Shown: positions 51,435 through 61,235 of the stretch, piece after piece
Layout of the letters: the number at the start of each line of letters is the position of its first letter
Position numbering within the stretch: position 1 is the stretch's first letter
Assembly: GCA_963844055.1 (NCBI GenBank)
Contig: CAWJMN010000001.1
Coordinates: 2,976,001-3,040,000, forward strand
Reading direction: 5' to 3'
Length of the DNA stretch: 64,000 nucleotides
Origin: CAWJMN01 sp963844055
Lineage (GTDB): Bacteria > Planctomycetota > Planctomycetia > Pirellulales > Pirellulaceae
Notes under the pieces: model-generated
Told to the model about the DNA's origin: nothing
Seen by the model: only the letters and a program-made list of their open reading frames with translations
Database searches by the model: none
Made by a program: the position numbers and the translations under genes

Positions 51435-53813
51435 CTATTCTTTGTCGTTCTTGCTACGCGGACGGAGCCACTTGATCTCCATCTCCTTCTCCATCGCATC
51501 ACGTTGCTCTTGGTAGAAAGGCATGTGGCTGGCCATCGTCATGAATAGCAACTCCGACCGACCCTGACCACGAAGCATCCCCGCAAACTGCTCGCGACGA
51601 ATCTTTAGCTCGGGCTCTTCCGTAAGAACCTTCACTACATAAGCGATCGTCTTCGACTGATCGGGAGCAACCGAGGCTTTGCCAAGCGTTGTGCTGAAGA
51701 CAGACTTCATGAAGTCGTCGCCCGCAAGTTCAACACCGGTTACCGGGCTCAGGGTTGGACGTCCGCCACCAAAAGGAACGGCACCGCGGCTCATCCAAGT
51801 GAATGCCTCAGGCTCCAGTACCTTGGTCTTGTCTGGCACAACATCCTTCAGCGACTTGCCATCAACGACCTTAGAGGCCAACTCTTCGGCTTCCTTCTTC
51901 GCCAATTCAAAAGCCTTTTGCTGTTTCCAAATCTTGACGACGTCTGGCTTCGCCTTTTCGTAAGTACGGCTAGTCTCGGCCTCTTCGGCCGTCCGCCAAA
52001 ATACAAACGACTCATCCGAGGTTGGCGAAGTGCAGTCTTCAGCTTCATAGAAAGGCACGCCCGTAGCAAAGGCAAAGTCTGCAAATTGCTGGAAGGCCTG
52101 TCCACCCATCTGAAGTGCCTGGAAGTCGAATCGCAAGGCTTGGCGACCAATCTCCGTATCCTTCACTTCAAACCGATCCACAAGTTCCGTTTGCCCAAAA
52201 GCAACGCCAACTTCTTTGGCAACAGCTTCGGCGTCAAAGTGCTCAACCGATGCACCAGCATCAGCAGCCTTTTGGCGACGATACTTCTTGGCGTAGGCCT
52301 TGAGCTTCTTCGTCAGTTGCTCGGTAGCAGCTTTCACAGCATCTTGCGCCTTAGGCCGAGCGATGTCTGCTCGGATCTGATCGGCAACTTCTTCCAAAGG
52401 CTTGATTTCTGCAGGCTTGGCCTCTTCCGCTGGCTTCGCATCGGCAGGCTTCGCTTCTTCGGCAGGGGCTTCGGTCGCTGGCTTCGCTTCTTCGGCAGGC
52501 TTCTCCGCAGCAGGCTTTTCTTCGGCGGGCTTGGCCTCGGCAGCTGGTGCCTCCGCAGGCTTTTCGGCGGCTGGTTCTGCTTTCACAGGCTCGGCTGGCT
52601 TTGCTTCGTCCTCAGCCACAAAATTCACAAAACGAGTTCCAGACTGCTTTGATTGATTAACCGATTTTGGCTCTTCAGCCTTGGCTTCCGCAGGCTTTTC
52701 CTCGGTAGCAGGCTTTTCAGCAGCAGGAACAGGCTCGGCTGGTTTCTCTTCAGCAGGCTTTTCCGTTGCGGCAGGCTTCTCTTCGGCAGGTGCTTCGGTT
52801 GCGGGCTTTTCAGCGGGCGCTGCCTCGGTGGCTGGCTTCTCCGCACCTTCCTTCGCAGGCTCGGCTTCCTTTACAGGAACCGCAGGCAACTGAGGACGAC
52901 GGAACTTCCCTTGATCTTTTCCCTTCTCGTAGGCTTCCTTGACTTGCTCATCCGTAACCTTCTTTTTTTCGGCTTCCAAGAAGGTGTTGAAGTCGATCTT
53001 GAAATAGCCAAAGGCGATCCGGTGGGGGCTCTTAAAACCTGGTTCCGAATCCTCTGGATCGGGTGCACGACCCTTGCCAGCTTCGTAAAGAGCCTTCAGC
53101 TCCTTTTCGTCCGATGCTGTAGGCTCACTAACCGATGCCAGCTTGTCAGCGGCATTTACGGCATAAGCTTCGATACGAACACGGCGATTCAACTTCTCAT
53201 GCTGAGCCCACAACTCCGCAGGCATATAGCCACGAAGACCGGTCTCACGCAAATAACGCATGTGCTGAGCGGCAAGCTCTAGCTTCAGTCGTTGATAAAG
53301 CAGCGTGATGTTGAAGTAAGGGCCCATTTCTCGACAGACCTGCGAACCAATCCCCTTGATGGTTTCTTTGTCCATCGACTGGCCACTTAGGTCCGCCAGG
53401 AAATTATCCACGGCCGCTTCATCGACGACGATGCGGAGCTGGCGAGCTTGATCAGCCAAGACGGCTGTCTCTACCATGGCTTCATCATTCGAAACTTCAT
53501 TGATGCCAAAAGCACCACGCTGTGGATTAAGGCCAGCGGCTTGCGGCTTGCTTCCCTTAGTTACAGACTCTTGATAGATCCGTTGCAAAAACTGCTGGCA
53601 CAAACCATGTTCGCTTCGTGCGGCAGCCAAGTCTTGCTCAGTAAAGTGTCCCTTCTTCCAGGTCACTGCCACACTGGAATTACCGGCAGACGTGTTACCG
53701 CTGCGGTTACTGAAGAAGATGGGTTGAACAACCCAAGCCAGCATGACGATTACCGCTAGCGCGATCATCACCGGACCTGAGATCTTCCGCATCGCGTTCA
53801 AAGAAGTAGACAT
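51435..53813 (-). CDS. Membrane-anchored SurA/PpiD-like protein with Lys-Pro-Ala-Glu repeats
   Basis: This 792-residue protein has an N-terminal membrane anchor (MIALAVIVMLAWVVQPIFF, about residues 16-34) and a helical region that resembles the chaperone part of SurA/PpiD proteins (EQDLAAARSEHGLCQQFLQ, VDEAAVDNFLADLSG). A long AEKPAEE-type low-complexity insertion follows at about residues 310-480, then a C-terminal helical part. I do not see a clear parvulin isomerase domain, so a peptidyl-prolyl isomerase activity is not supported. It probably helps envelope protein folding. The ATG 53813 is used; a TTG at 53822 is an alternative. Confidence 0.75.
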   Translation of the reverse strand: MSTSLNAMRKISGPVMIALAVIVMLAWVVQPIFFSNRSGNTSAGNSSVAVTWKKGHFTEQDLAAARSEHGLCQQFLQRIYQESVTKGSKPQAAGLNPQRGAFGINEVSNDEAMVETAVLADQARQLRIVVDEAAVDNFLADLSGQSMDKETIKGIGSQVCREMGPYFNITLLYQRLKLELAAQHMRYLRETGLRGYMPAELWAQHEKLNRRVRIEAYAVNAADKLASVSEPTASDEKELKALYEAGKGRAPDPEDSEPGFKSPHRIAFGYFKIDFNTFLEAEKKKVTDEQVKEAYEKGKDQGKFRRPQLPAVPVKEAEPAKEGAEKPATEAAPAEKPATEAPAEEKPAATEKPAEEKPAEPVPAAEKPATEEKPAEAKAEEPKSVNQSKQSGTRFVNFVAEDEAKPAEPVKAEPAAEKPAEAPAAEAKPAEEKPAAEKPAEEAKPATEAPAEEAKPADAKPAEEAKPAEIKPLEEVADQIRADIARPKAQDAVKAATEQLTKKLKAYAKKYRRQKAADAGASVEHFDAEAVAKEVGVAFGQTELVDRFEVKDTEIGRQALRFDFQALQMGGQAFQQFADFAFATGVPFYEAEDCTSPTSDESFVFWRTAEEAETSRTYEKAKPDVVKIWKQQKAFELAKKEAEELASKVVDGKSLKDVVPDKTKVLEPEAFTWMSRGAVPFGGGRPTLSPVTGVELAGDDFMKSVFSTTLGKASVAPDQSKTIAYVVKVLTEEPELKIRREQFAGMLRGQGRSELLFMTMASHMPFYQEQRDAMEKEMEIKWLRPRSKNDKE
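52395..52870 (-). repeat. Coding repeat of the form (Glu/Ala)-Lys-Pro-Ala-Glu-Glu
   Basis: Short repeats encode EKPAEE and AEKPATE-type units over about 150 residues, interrupted by a linker with NQSKQSGTRFVNFVAEDE. A second set of the same kind lies in the gene at 62484. They are likely disordered acidic spacers. Confidence 0.8.
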
Positions 53814-54294
53814 ACGTAGCAACTATTCCCTTCATTCCCTTCAAGGTGGGGTCCCAAAAGCTCCCCTGCTCCACAGGGGGAAAGATTTCTGAAATCCGTC
53901 GGGCGGACTCCCAAGTCATGCCGCCAAGCTGAACTGGCAGATTGTAAGTTTGATCGACGTAAATTCAATCCCAATCAGTTCCTTCGGCGTAATCCTTACG
54001 ACCAAATCTTTGCCAATCGAACGGGCCAAGGTCCCGTTTAATCCCCTCCACAAACGACAAACTTTTGCCGATGACGGCTTGACGCTGAGGCCAACCGACC
54101 TTACCAAACGGCGTTAAGAGCTAGACTGTCAATATTCCGTGAGTGTCCCTCCCAAGAGGCCCAATCGGCCCTTCACAGCTTGGTTTGCCCACCTCGAAAA
54201 CAAACTCCAAAGAACACATAAAACCACTAGAAATTTACACTAAAACAACCTGAAACAACTACATCAGGCTTTCTAGTGAAGGATTACCGGCACT
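53814..54294. other. Divergent intergenic region before topA
   Basis: I see no gene or strong motif here. It should contain the promoters of topA and of the SurA/PpiD-like gene. Confidence 0.4.
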
Positions 54295-57045
54295 ATGGCT
54301 AAGAAATCGGCTGCATCCACAGGCAAGGCCCTCGTCATTGTCGAATCGCCGGCGAAGGCGCGAACGATTTCCAAATTTCTGGGCCCCGATTTTACCGTAG
54401 AGGCGAGCATCGGCCATATCCGCGACTTGCCCCAAAAAGCCAAGGAAATACCAGCACAATATAAAGGAGAAAAATGGGCGTATTTGGGCGTCAACGTGGA
54501 TGACAACTTCACTCCCATCTACATTGTTCCCCCCGATAAGAAGTCCCATGTCTCCAAACTGAAGGACCTGCTGAAGGACTCTAGCGAACTCTTTCTGGCG
54601 ACGGACGAAGACCGTGAAGGGGAGGCAATCAGCTGGCATTTGCAGGAAGTACTCAAGCCGAAAGTCCCCGTCCGTCGTCTGGTTTTTCACGAAATCACCC
54701 AGGAAGCGATCCTCGAAGCCCTCGCTCATCCCCGAAATATTGATGAAGGGCTCGTGCGTGCCCAAGAGACACGCCGCATTCTCGATCGCCTGTACGGCTA
54801 TGAAGTCTCGCAGCTTTTGTGGCGCAAGATTGGTCCTCGGCTTTCGGCCGGCCGCGTACAAAGCGTTGCGGTTCGCCTGATTGTCGAACGCGAACGCCAA
54901 CGCATGGCATTCGTCTCTGCCAGCTACTGGGATCTGATCGGCAGCTTTGGCACACTTGCCGATAAGTCCTTCCAAGCCGACCTCTCGTCCGTTGACGGCA
55001 AGAAGATTCCTGTCGGCAAGGACTTTGACTCGTCCACCGGCAAACTGAAGCCCGGCAACTTCCTGCTGCTGGATGAACAGGGGGCGAAAGACTTGGCCCA
55101 GCGCCTTCGTACGGCGAAGTTCGCCGTCAAGAGCTTGGAAGACCGTCCTTACACACGCTCACCATCGGCACCGTTTACGACAAGCACGCTGCAACAGGAA
55201 GCAAACCGTAAGCTCGGCTTTACGGCCAAGCGAACAATGCAAGTGGCGCAGTATCTGTATGAAAACGGTTACATCACCTACATGCGTACCGATTCGACCA
55301 ACTTGGCACAGGTCGCAATCGATGCCGCTCGCGAATTGGTCACTTCTGAGTACGGTCGTGATTACTTGCCAACCACGCCGCGGATTTACAAATCCAAGGT
55401 GAAGAACGCCCAGGAAGCACACGAAGCCATCCGCCCTGCGGGCCATCCGTTCCGCTTGCCTGAAAAGCTGCGTGGCGAACTAACGGATGAACAGTTCCGT
55501 TTGTTTGACATGATTTGGAAGCGAACAATCGCCAGCCAAATGGCAGATTCGACCGGTCGCAACATCACGATCACGCTCGAAGGAGACGGCGCCGTCTTCC
55601 AAGTATCGGGCAAAACGATTGAATTCCCGGGCTTTTTGAGAGCCTACGTCGAAGGTTCGGACGATCCCGAGGCAGAACTCGCCGATCAAGAGCGGATCCT
55701 TCCAAGTGTTGTTATCGGGGAATCCATTCTGTGCAAAGACTTGGCAGAAAAGGGACACAGCACTCAGCCACCAGCGCGTTACAGCGAAGCATCGCTGACG
55801 GCCGGGCTGGAAGAACGAGGGATCGGTCGCCCAAGTACTTACGCTTCGATTATCGAGACAATCATCGGACGTGATTACGTCGTCAAAAAGGGAAATGCGC
55901 TTGTTCCCACTTGGACTGCATTCAGCGTAACTCGGCTGCTAGAACAGCACTTAACCAAACTCGTCGACTACCAGTTCACGGCCGAGATGGAAGACCTTTT
56001 GGATGCCATCAGTCGTAAAGAAACGGGCTCGGTGGAGTATCTCAATGAGTTCTATTTTGGAAACGGTTCGCCAGGGCTCAAGACCCAGTTGGCTAATAAG
56101 CTTACCGAAGTCGACCCTCGCGAAATGGGGCGTTTTTCGCTCGGATCACCGATCGACCCGCCGAATGAAGAAGTGTTTGTGCGTGTTGGCAAGTTCGGCC
56201 CCTTCCTCGAACAAGGTCCACGCAAGGCCAGCATTCCTGAAGGCATGTGCCCCGATGAAATCAACTTGCCCAAGGCATTAGAACTTCTCAATCAGGCCAG
56301 TATCGGCGAAGAACCTTTGGGCGTTTGCCCCGAGACCAATCGCCCGGTCTACCTCAAGCAAGGTCGGTTCGGGACCTACGTACAATTGGCCCCAATCGAA
56401 GAAGGGGGCACGGCCAAGAATGCCTCGCTGCTTGCGGGCATGAAGCCGGAAGACATTACGCTGGAAGTTGCCCTTCGCCTGCTAACTTTGCCACGCACCG
56501 TTGGAAACCATCCGGAATCCAAAGAGCCAATCGTGGCCTTCAACGGCAAGTTTGGGCCGTACATCAAGTGCGGAACTGAGACTCGCTCGCTGCCGAAAGA
56601 AGTCTCTCCACTGGATGTCACTTTTGAACAGTCGATCGAACTTTTGGCTCAGCCCAAGGCTCGCGGCCGCGGACGTGGCGCCGCCCAAGAACCGCTCAAG
56701 ACGTTTGATCCATCGCCTGTTACAAGCCAGCCGATCAAGCTGCTTTCCGGTCGTTACGGCGCATATGTTTCCGATGGCGAAACCAATGCTTCGCTCCCCA
56801 AGGACATGGAGCCAGAAACGCTGACGATGGAGCAGGCGGTTATGCTGCTCGCTCAACGGGCAGCGATGGGTCCGCCGAAAAAGAAGGCCAAGCGTCCGGT
56901 GAAAAAGGCCGCTGCTCCGAAGGCTGCCAAGAAGTCCAAGGCTGCCACCACCGAGAAGCCTGCAAAGAAGGCCGCCAAGAAAAAGGCTCCTAAGAAGGCC
57001 GCGAAAAAGGTCGCGGCAGAAGCCTCCGAAGCGGATGACGAATAA
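54295..57045 (+). CDS. topA: DNA topoisomerase I
   Basis: This type IA enzyme relaxes negative supercoils. The 916-residue protein has the TOPRIM domain (KALVIVESPAKARTISKFLG ... DEDREGEAISWH) and the active-site segment ITYMRTDSTNLA with the catalytic Tyr near residue 329. It also has the type IA conserved regions LSAGRVQSVAVRLIVERE and EAHEAIRP. The C-terminal part contains four topo I C-terminal repeats, such as KFGPFLEQG, GRFGTYVQL, KFGPYIKCG and GRYGAYVSDG. The last 60 residues are Lys/Ala-rich (KKKAKRPVKKAAAPKAAKK), like a histone H1 tail. Zinc fingers of the E. coli type are absent. Confidence 0.97.
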   Translation: MAKKSAASTGKALVIVESPAKARTISKFLGPDFTVEASIGHIRDLPQKAKEIPAQYKGEKWAYLGVNVDDNFTPIYIVPPDKKSHVSKLKDLLKDSSELFLATDEDREGEAISWHLQEVLKPKVPVRRLVFHEITQEAILEALAHPRNIDEGLVRAQETRRILDRLYGYEVSQLLWRKIGPRLSAGRVQSVAVRLIVERERQRMAFVSASYWDLIGSFGTLADKSFQADLSSVDGKKIPVGKDFDSSTGKLKPGNFLLLDEQGAKDLAQRLRTAKFAVKSLEDRPYTRSPSAPFTTSTLQQEANRKLGFTAKRTMQVAQYLYENGYITYMRTDSTNLAQVAIDAARELVTSEYGRDYLPTTPRIYKSKVKNAQEAHEAIRPAGHPFRLPEKLRGELTDEQFRLFDMIWKRTIASQMADSTGRNITITLEGDGAVFQVSGKTIEFPGFLRAYVEGSDDPEAELADQERILPSVVIGESILCKDLAEKGHSTQPPARYSEASLTAGLEERGIGRPSTYASIIETIIGRDYVVKKGNALVPTWTAFSVTRLLEQHLTKLVDYQFTAEMEDLLDAISRKETGSVEYLNEFYFGNGSPGLKTQLANKLTEVDPREMGRFSLGSPIDPPNEEVFVRVGKFGPFLEQGPRKASIPEGMCPDEINLPKALELLNQASIGEEPLGVCPETNRPVYLKQGRFGTYVQLAPIEEGGTAKNASLLAGMKPEDITLEVALRLLTLPRTVGNHPESKEPIVAFNGKFGPYIKCGTETRSLPKEVSPLDVTFEQSIELLAQPKARGRGRGAAQEPLKTFDPSPVTSQPIKLLSGRYGAYVSDGETNASLPKDMEPETLTMEQAVMLLAQRAAMGPPKKKAKRPVKKAAAPKAAKKSKAATTEKPAKKAAKKKAPKKAAKKVAAEASEADDE

Positions 57046-57084
57046 CAACCCGCTTCTCGCTTTCGTTTTTCAATCGCCAGCGAA

Positions 57085-57474
57085 TTAAACCGCTTCGCCC
57101 AAAGCCAGGGCGTAGGCGGTCGCATGGCTGCGGCAATGCGAAATACTGATCAGGATGGTGCGAATGCCCATCCGTTCACTCACTTCTTTGGCGCCCCCGG
57201 AAAGCACAATATTGGGCTTTCCGCCCAGTTCGTTGACAACTTCGATGTCCTTCCACTGGATGCCCCGCGTCCAGCCGGTGCCTAAAGCCTTGAGGACCGC
57301 CTCTTTAGCCGCAAAACGGCCGGCATAGTGCTGATTTGCGGCTTTGCGGGCACTGCAATATGCGATCTCGTGCGGCGTAAACACACGCCCCAAAAAGATC
57401 TCCCCATGCCGCTGAATCATCTGCGCAATTCGCAGGCACTCGATAATATCGGTTCCAATTCCCAGGGGATTCAT
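57085..57474 (-). CDS. acpS: Holo-[acyl-carrier-protein] synthase
   Basis: This phosphopantetheinyl transferase loads coenzyme A's arm onto acyl carrier protein. The 129-residue protein has the magnesium site GIGTDIIECLRI at the N-terminus and the second motif AGRFAAKEAVLKALGTG, then SISHCRSHATAYAL. The length matches the family (about 120-130). The ATG at 57474 fits the conserved start; the 57522 alternative adds 16 residues. It is convergent with topA, whose stop is 39 bases away. Confidence 0.93.
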   Translation of the reverse strand: MNPLGIGTDIIECLRIAQMIQRHGEIFLGRVFTPHEIAYCSARKAANQHYAGRFAAKEAVLKALGTGWTRGIQWKDIEVVNELGGKPNIVLSGGAKEVSERMGIRTILISISHCRSHATAYALALGEAV

Positions 57475-57632
57475 GAGTAGGCCAGGGGCAAAAGAAGGAT
57501 AATTTTCTGAAAAGCCGAACATGCAATTTACCGAAAACCCGTTAGACTGGCGATGGCCGTTCCTGGAGAGTGGTGGGGGCGATCGAGCCTCGCCAATACG
57601 GCCATGTTTTAAAGCGGCAGAGTCAAATATCC

Positions 57633-58586
57633 ATGTTTGAAAGAAAATCGTTACGCCTTCCCATCACGCTTGGCGTCGTGATGATCGTGCTGCTGGTTGT
57701 GCTGATTATTGGCTGGGTAATCCTGACGGTATCAGGTGCCATCTCCGACGATCAGCGTGCCGGCCTGTACTGGGCGATGCTATCCATTGGGGCCACGCTG
57801 CTGGGCTTTGTACTGGTGGGCGTGGTGATGTATCTGACGCTCTCGATCAAGGCGATCAATCTGGGCCAGCGGCAATCGAACTTTATCGATAGCGTTACCC
57901 ACGAACTGAAATCGCCAATCGCATCGCTTAAGCTATATCTGCAAACCCTCAATCGTCGGCAACTGGGGGCCGAGGAACAAGCCAGTTTTTATCGCGACAT
58001 GCTGGAAGACGTCGAACGACTCGACACGCTCATCAATCACCTGCTTGATGTGGCACGACTGGAACGCAATCGCAAGCCGTCCGAGGTTGAAGATATCGAC
58101 CTGGGGTCGCTACTAAACTCCTGCTGCGACGCGGCGCTACTTCGCTACCAGTTGCCGCCTGATGCACTACACATCGATGTTTTGCCCTGTACCGTCCGTG
58201 CAACGAAGGTAGATCTAGAGCTGATCTTTCGCAACTTGCTGGACAATGCCATGAAGTATGCCGGCACACCACCCAAGATCCAAGTGGTTGCGACGATGCC
58301 TCGCCCCGATCGTGTGATGATTCGCGTGCGTGATAATGGACGAGGAATCGACCCGCAAGAACGCCGTAAGATCTTTGGGCGTTTCGTACGACTAGGATCA
58401 GAGCTGGAACGTGACAAGCCGGGCACCGGCCTTGGACTTTACATCGTCAGGACACTCATTGGGCGTTTGCGAGGCAAGATCCGCGTGCTCGACAATGGGA
58501 AAGACCCTGGCACAACGTTTGAATTATTACTGCCGGGCAAACCCCGTGAGCCAGCGGACATCGCCGATGGCGAGCCGCTGAATTAA
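57633..58586 (+). CDS. Orphan sensor histidine kinase
   Basis: This is a 317-residue two-component sensor. Two transmembrane helices lie at about residues 10-32 and 49-70 with a very short loop between, so there is no large external sensor. The phosphoacceptor is in SVTHELKSPIASLK (His90), followed by NLLDNAMKYA (N-box), RDNGRGIDPQERRKIF (G1) and GTGLGLYIV (G2). No response regulator lies beside it, so the partner is elsewhere. It is a candidate for membrane-state sensing. The start at 57633 is preferred to an upstream GTG at 57570. Confidence 0.92.
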   Translation: MFERKSLRLPITLGVVMIVLLVVLIIGWVILTVSGAISDDQRAGLYWAMLSIGATLLGFVLVGVVMYLTLSIKAINLGQRQSNFIDSVTHELKSPIASLKLYLQTLNRRQLGAEEQASFYRDMLEDVERLDTLINHLLDVARLERNRKPSEVEDIDLGSLLNSCCDAALLRYQLPPDALHIDVLPCTVRATKVDLELIFRNLLDNAMKYAGTPPKIQVVATMPRPDRVMIRVRDNGRGIDPQERRKIFGRFVRLGSELERDKPGTGLGLYIVRTLIGRLRGKIRVLDNGKDPGTTFELLLPGKPREPADIADGEPLN

Positions 58587-58604
58587 CTACAACCACGCTT
58601 TGTA

Positions 58605-61235
58605 TTATTGAGGCGTTTGTTTCGCTTCAATTCCATCGAGCCTCTTTTTGAGGGCCTCATTCTCCTTGCGCAACTCTTCAAGCTGCGTCTTGATGGGGTC
58701 GTGGCTATTTTTCTGTCCCTGCAATTTTGCAATCGCATCATCAAGTTCACGCGTAAGGGCGGGAAGCGTCTCCCGCTGGCGAGCTTCTTGCAAAGGAGCG
58801 ATAAACTGCGGATCTTGTAATGCAACTAGCGTCGAAATCGCCACGGATCGTACCGAACGCCGTGGGCTTTGCAAAGCTTGCACCAGCGGCGCCGTCGCGA
58901 CTTGTTCACGCGGCTTGAGGCGTGCAATTCCGCCCAGCAGGATCGTCTTCCTTTCTGCTGCCGAACCCTCCAAGTGCTTTTGGAATTGAGCCAGGGCCTC
59001 GGGAGATTTGAGTTCAAGCAGGCCATCGACGGCAGCACGCAAAACCACTTCACCACGCGACACGGTTGCCATGTGCTGAACGAGAATTGCAGGGGCCTGT
59101 TCGGGTGTTAGCTTGACCAGCGTCCGCAAAATTGCGGCAATCGTTTGGTAGGACTGTTCTTGCGGAAGTCGATCCCGTAGCGTTTGAATGACAGGCTCGC
59201 CCGAAAACTTTGCTAGGGCTGCGGCCGCTTTGGTTCGAACCATCGATGCAGCATCTTCTTTGACCAGGACCAGTAGCGTATCGCGGACATCGTCTCCATT
59301 TCGCTTGGCCAATGCATTGACGGCTGCTTCCCGAACGTGCATATCCTTATCGTTTTTTGCCGCCACTAATAGCAGAGCCTTACTGGCACTGTCTTCTAAG
59401 GCTTCCAAACCTTCAACGGCCTGTAAACGGCAGATGATGTTGGGATCATTCTGTAACTGATTCGACAGTTCTTCAAGCGACTTGGGAAACGAAAGGGTTT
59501 TGAGGAGCCAATCTTTGGGATCAAAGCAAACGCGTGTGGGACGCTTTTCAACAGGAAACTGAAACGTCTCTTCAGCGGCAGCGATTTTGACCCGGTGCGT
59601 TTGGATGGTTTCATTTTCCCCGGAAATGGCAATCGCCAAATCGACCGAGGTGCGAAACAGGGGAGTCAGATCGTCAACCTTTTGTGTTTGGCGAACGGTG
59701 ATCTTCACCATCTTGGTTTCTGAGTCCCAGGTCCATGCCACGGCAAATTCTGGATGGCCGCCGTGATACACCCACTGATCAAAGAACCAACCTAGACCTT
59801 GGCCCGTTGTTTCTTCAAACGCAATCCGCAGGTCAGCTGTCTCGACCGTACGAAACTGATTGACCTCGATATAGTGGCGAAGCGATTTCCAAAAAGCCTC
59901 GTCACCCACTTCGTATCGCAATGCGTGCAAAATGCGAGCCCCCTTGGGATAGGAGTGGCTATCGAACATGCTTTCTGGGCGATCGTAACGGTAGTTAACC
60001 AGCGAGCGACGATATCGCTGATCTTCTCCCAGGTAGGACTTTGCTTCTTGAAGGCGAGAGTAGGTTGCTTTGTCCCAGCCCTCATTGTGTTCCGTCCATA
60101 AGGTGGCAAAGTAGGTTGCAAAGCTTTCGTTGAGCCAAAGCTCGCCCCAGTCCTTGCAGGTGACGAGGTCTCCCCACCACTGGTGTGCCAATTCATGGGC
60201 GACAAGATTTTCGCTGGAGAAGTCAAGATGATCACGCTCGCTGTGAAGGGTGTTTAGATTTAGCGTAGTCGCCGACGTATGCTCCATGCCGCCCCAGTTG
60301 TATTCGTCGACACAGATTTGGGCGTATTTGGGCCAAGGGTACCGATAGCCGATCTTCTTGGAAAAGTGCTCCAGCATCGGGGCTGTCTTTTCAAAACTAC
60401 GTGGCGCATCGGCCAAGCGTCCCACTGGCACATATGACAAGATCGGTATGCCGTCCCACGACTGCTCGTAGATTTCGAATTGGCCGGCAGCGATGGAAAT
60501 GAGATACGGAACATGCGACTGATTTTGCTGCCAATGCCACGTTTGCGTGCCGTTGTTATTGTCAGTCTTCGCCTTCATAACGCCGTTGGAGAGTACGACC
60601 CAATCCTTGGGAACGGTCGTGATGGTTTCGCTAGTCAGGCGATCGACCGTTGAATCCAAACAGGGAATCCAATAGCGAGCAAATTCTGGCTCGCTTTGTG
60701 TCCAAACCATTTTGAGAGAAGCGGGTTCATGAGCTTCGGGATGGACGAAGTGAACACCCCCTTGAGGACGTTCAAGTCGATAGTCGATCACCATGCGCAG
60801 CGCCTCTTGGGCTGGCACCGTTCTCCCGAGCTCAATGTGTAGCGAACCGCGCTCATGCCGAAACTTGAGATCGGCCTGAGGCTCGCCTGTGTCGCTCGCA
60901 AGCGAGACTTTTTGGATCTGCATACCTACAGCATCGAGCGTGATCTCGGATTGCGGGGTGAGAAGCAACAAGCGATGAAATGCCTTGGCATCAACACGGC
61001 GATTATCTGCATCCACGTTGAGAGTCAGGCGTACGTGTTGCTGATCAATTGTCCGGCTGCGAATATCTCGCTTGGGATGGGTGAACGGTCCGGCTTGTCG
61101 TTGTCCATAGGAAACGCAGGAGAACCCAAGTACCAACAACAGGGCAAGTGCGATCGTTGAAACACCAAGCGATTTACGCCCCCAGGCCCACTGGTTACCA
61201 AAAGCTAACTTGCAAACCATCATCGTTATTTCCAT
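58605..61235 (-). CDS. M1-family aminopeptidase with C-terminal HEAT repeats
   Basis: This is an 876-residue exported zinc aminopeptidase. A signal/anchor segment (TIALALLLVLGFSCVSYG) leads into the M1 fold. The substrate-recognition motif is GGMEH (315-319; the classic form is GxMEN), and the zinc site HELAHQWWGD (His347, His351) lies upstream of the third ligand in NESFATYF (Glu370). From about residue 590 onward the sequence becomes HEAT-like helical repeats (RLQAVEGLEALED, VREAAVNALAKR), and the protein ends with a coiled coil (TQLEELRKENEALKKRLDG). The start ATG 61235 or ATG 61223 are both plausible. Confidence 0.93.
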   Translation of the reverse strand: MEITMMVCKLAFGNQWAWGRKSLGVSTIALALLLVLGFSCVSYGQRQAGPFTHPKRDIRSRTIDQQHVRLTLNVDADNRRVDAKAFHRLLLLTPQSEITLDAVGMQIQKVSLASDTGEPQADLKFRHERGSLHIELGRTVPAQEALRMVIDYRLERPQGGVHFVHPEAHEPASLKMVWTQSEPEFARYWIPCLDSTVDRLTSETITTVPKDWVVLSNGVMKAKTDNNNGTQTWHWQQNQSHVPYLISIAAGQFEIYEQSWDGIPILSYVPVGRLADAPRSFEKTAPMLEHFSKKIGYRYPWPKYAQICVDEYNWGGMEHTSATTLNLNTLHSERDHLDFSSENLVAHELAHQWWGDLVTCKDWGELWLNESFATYFATLWTEHNEGWDKATYSRLQEAKSYLGEDQRYRRSLVNYRYDRPESMFDSHSYPKGARILHALRYEVGDEAFWKSLRHYIEVNQFRTVETADLRIAFEETTGQGLGWFFDQWVYHGGHPEFAVAWTWDSETKMVKITVRQTQKVDDLTPLFRTSVDLAIAISGENETIQTHRVKIAAAEETFQFPVEKRPTRVCFDPKDWLLKTLSFPKSLEELSNQLQNDPNIICRLQAVEGLEALEDSASKALLLVAAKNDKDMHVREAAVNALAKRNGDDVRDTLLVLVKEDAASMVRTKAAAALAKFSGEPVIQTLRDRLPQEQSYQTIAAILRTLVKLTPEQAPAILVQHMATVSRGEVVLRAAVDGLLELKSPEALAQFQKHLEGSAAERKTILLGGIARLKPREQVATAPLVQALQSPRRSVRSVAISTLVALQDPQFIAPLQEARQRETLPALTRELDDAIAKLQGQKNSHDPIKTQLEELRKENEALKKRLDGIEAKQTPQ

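Noticed and set aside
52395..52870. Tandem short repeats suggestive of a CRISPR array or satellite
   Set aside because: The repeats are in frame and code for EKPAE units without unique spacers.
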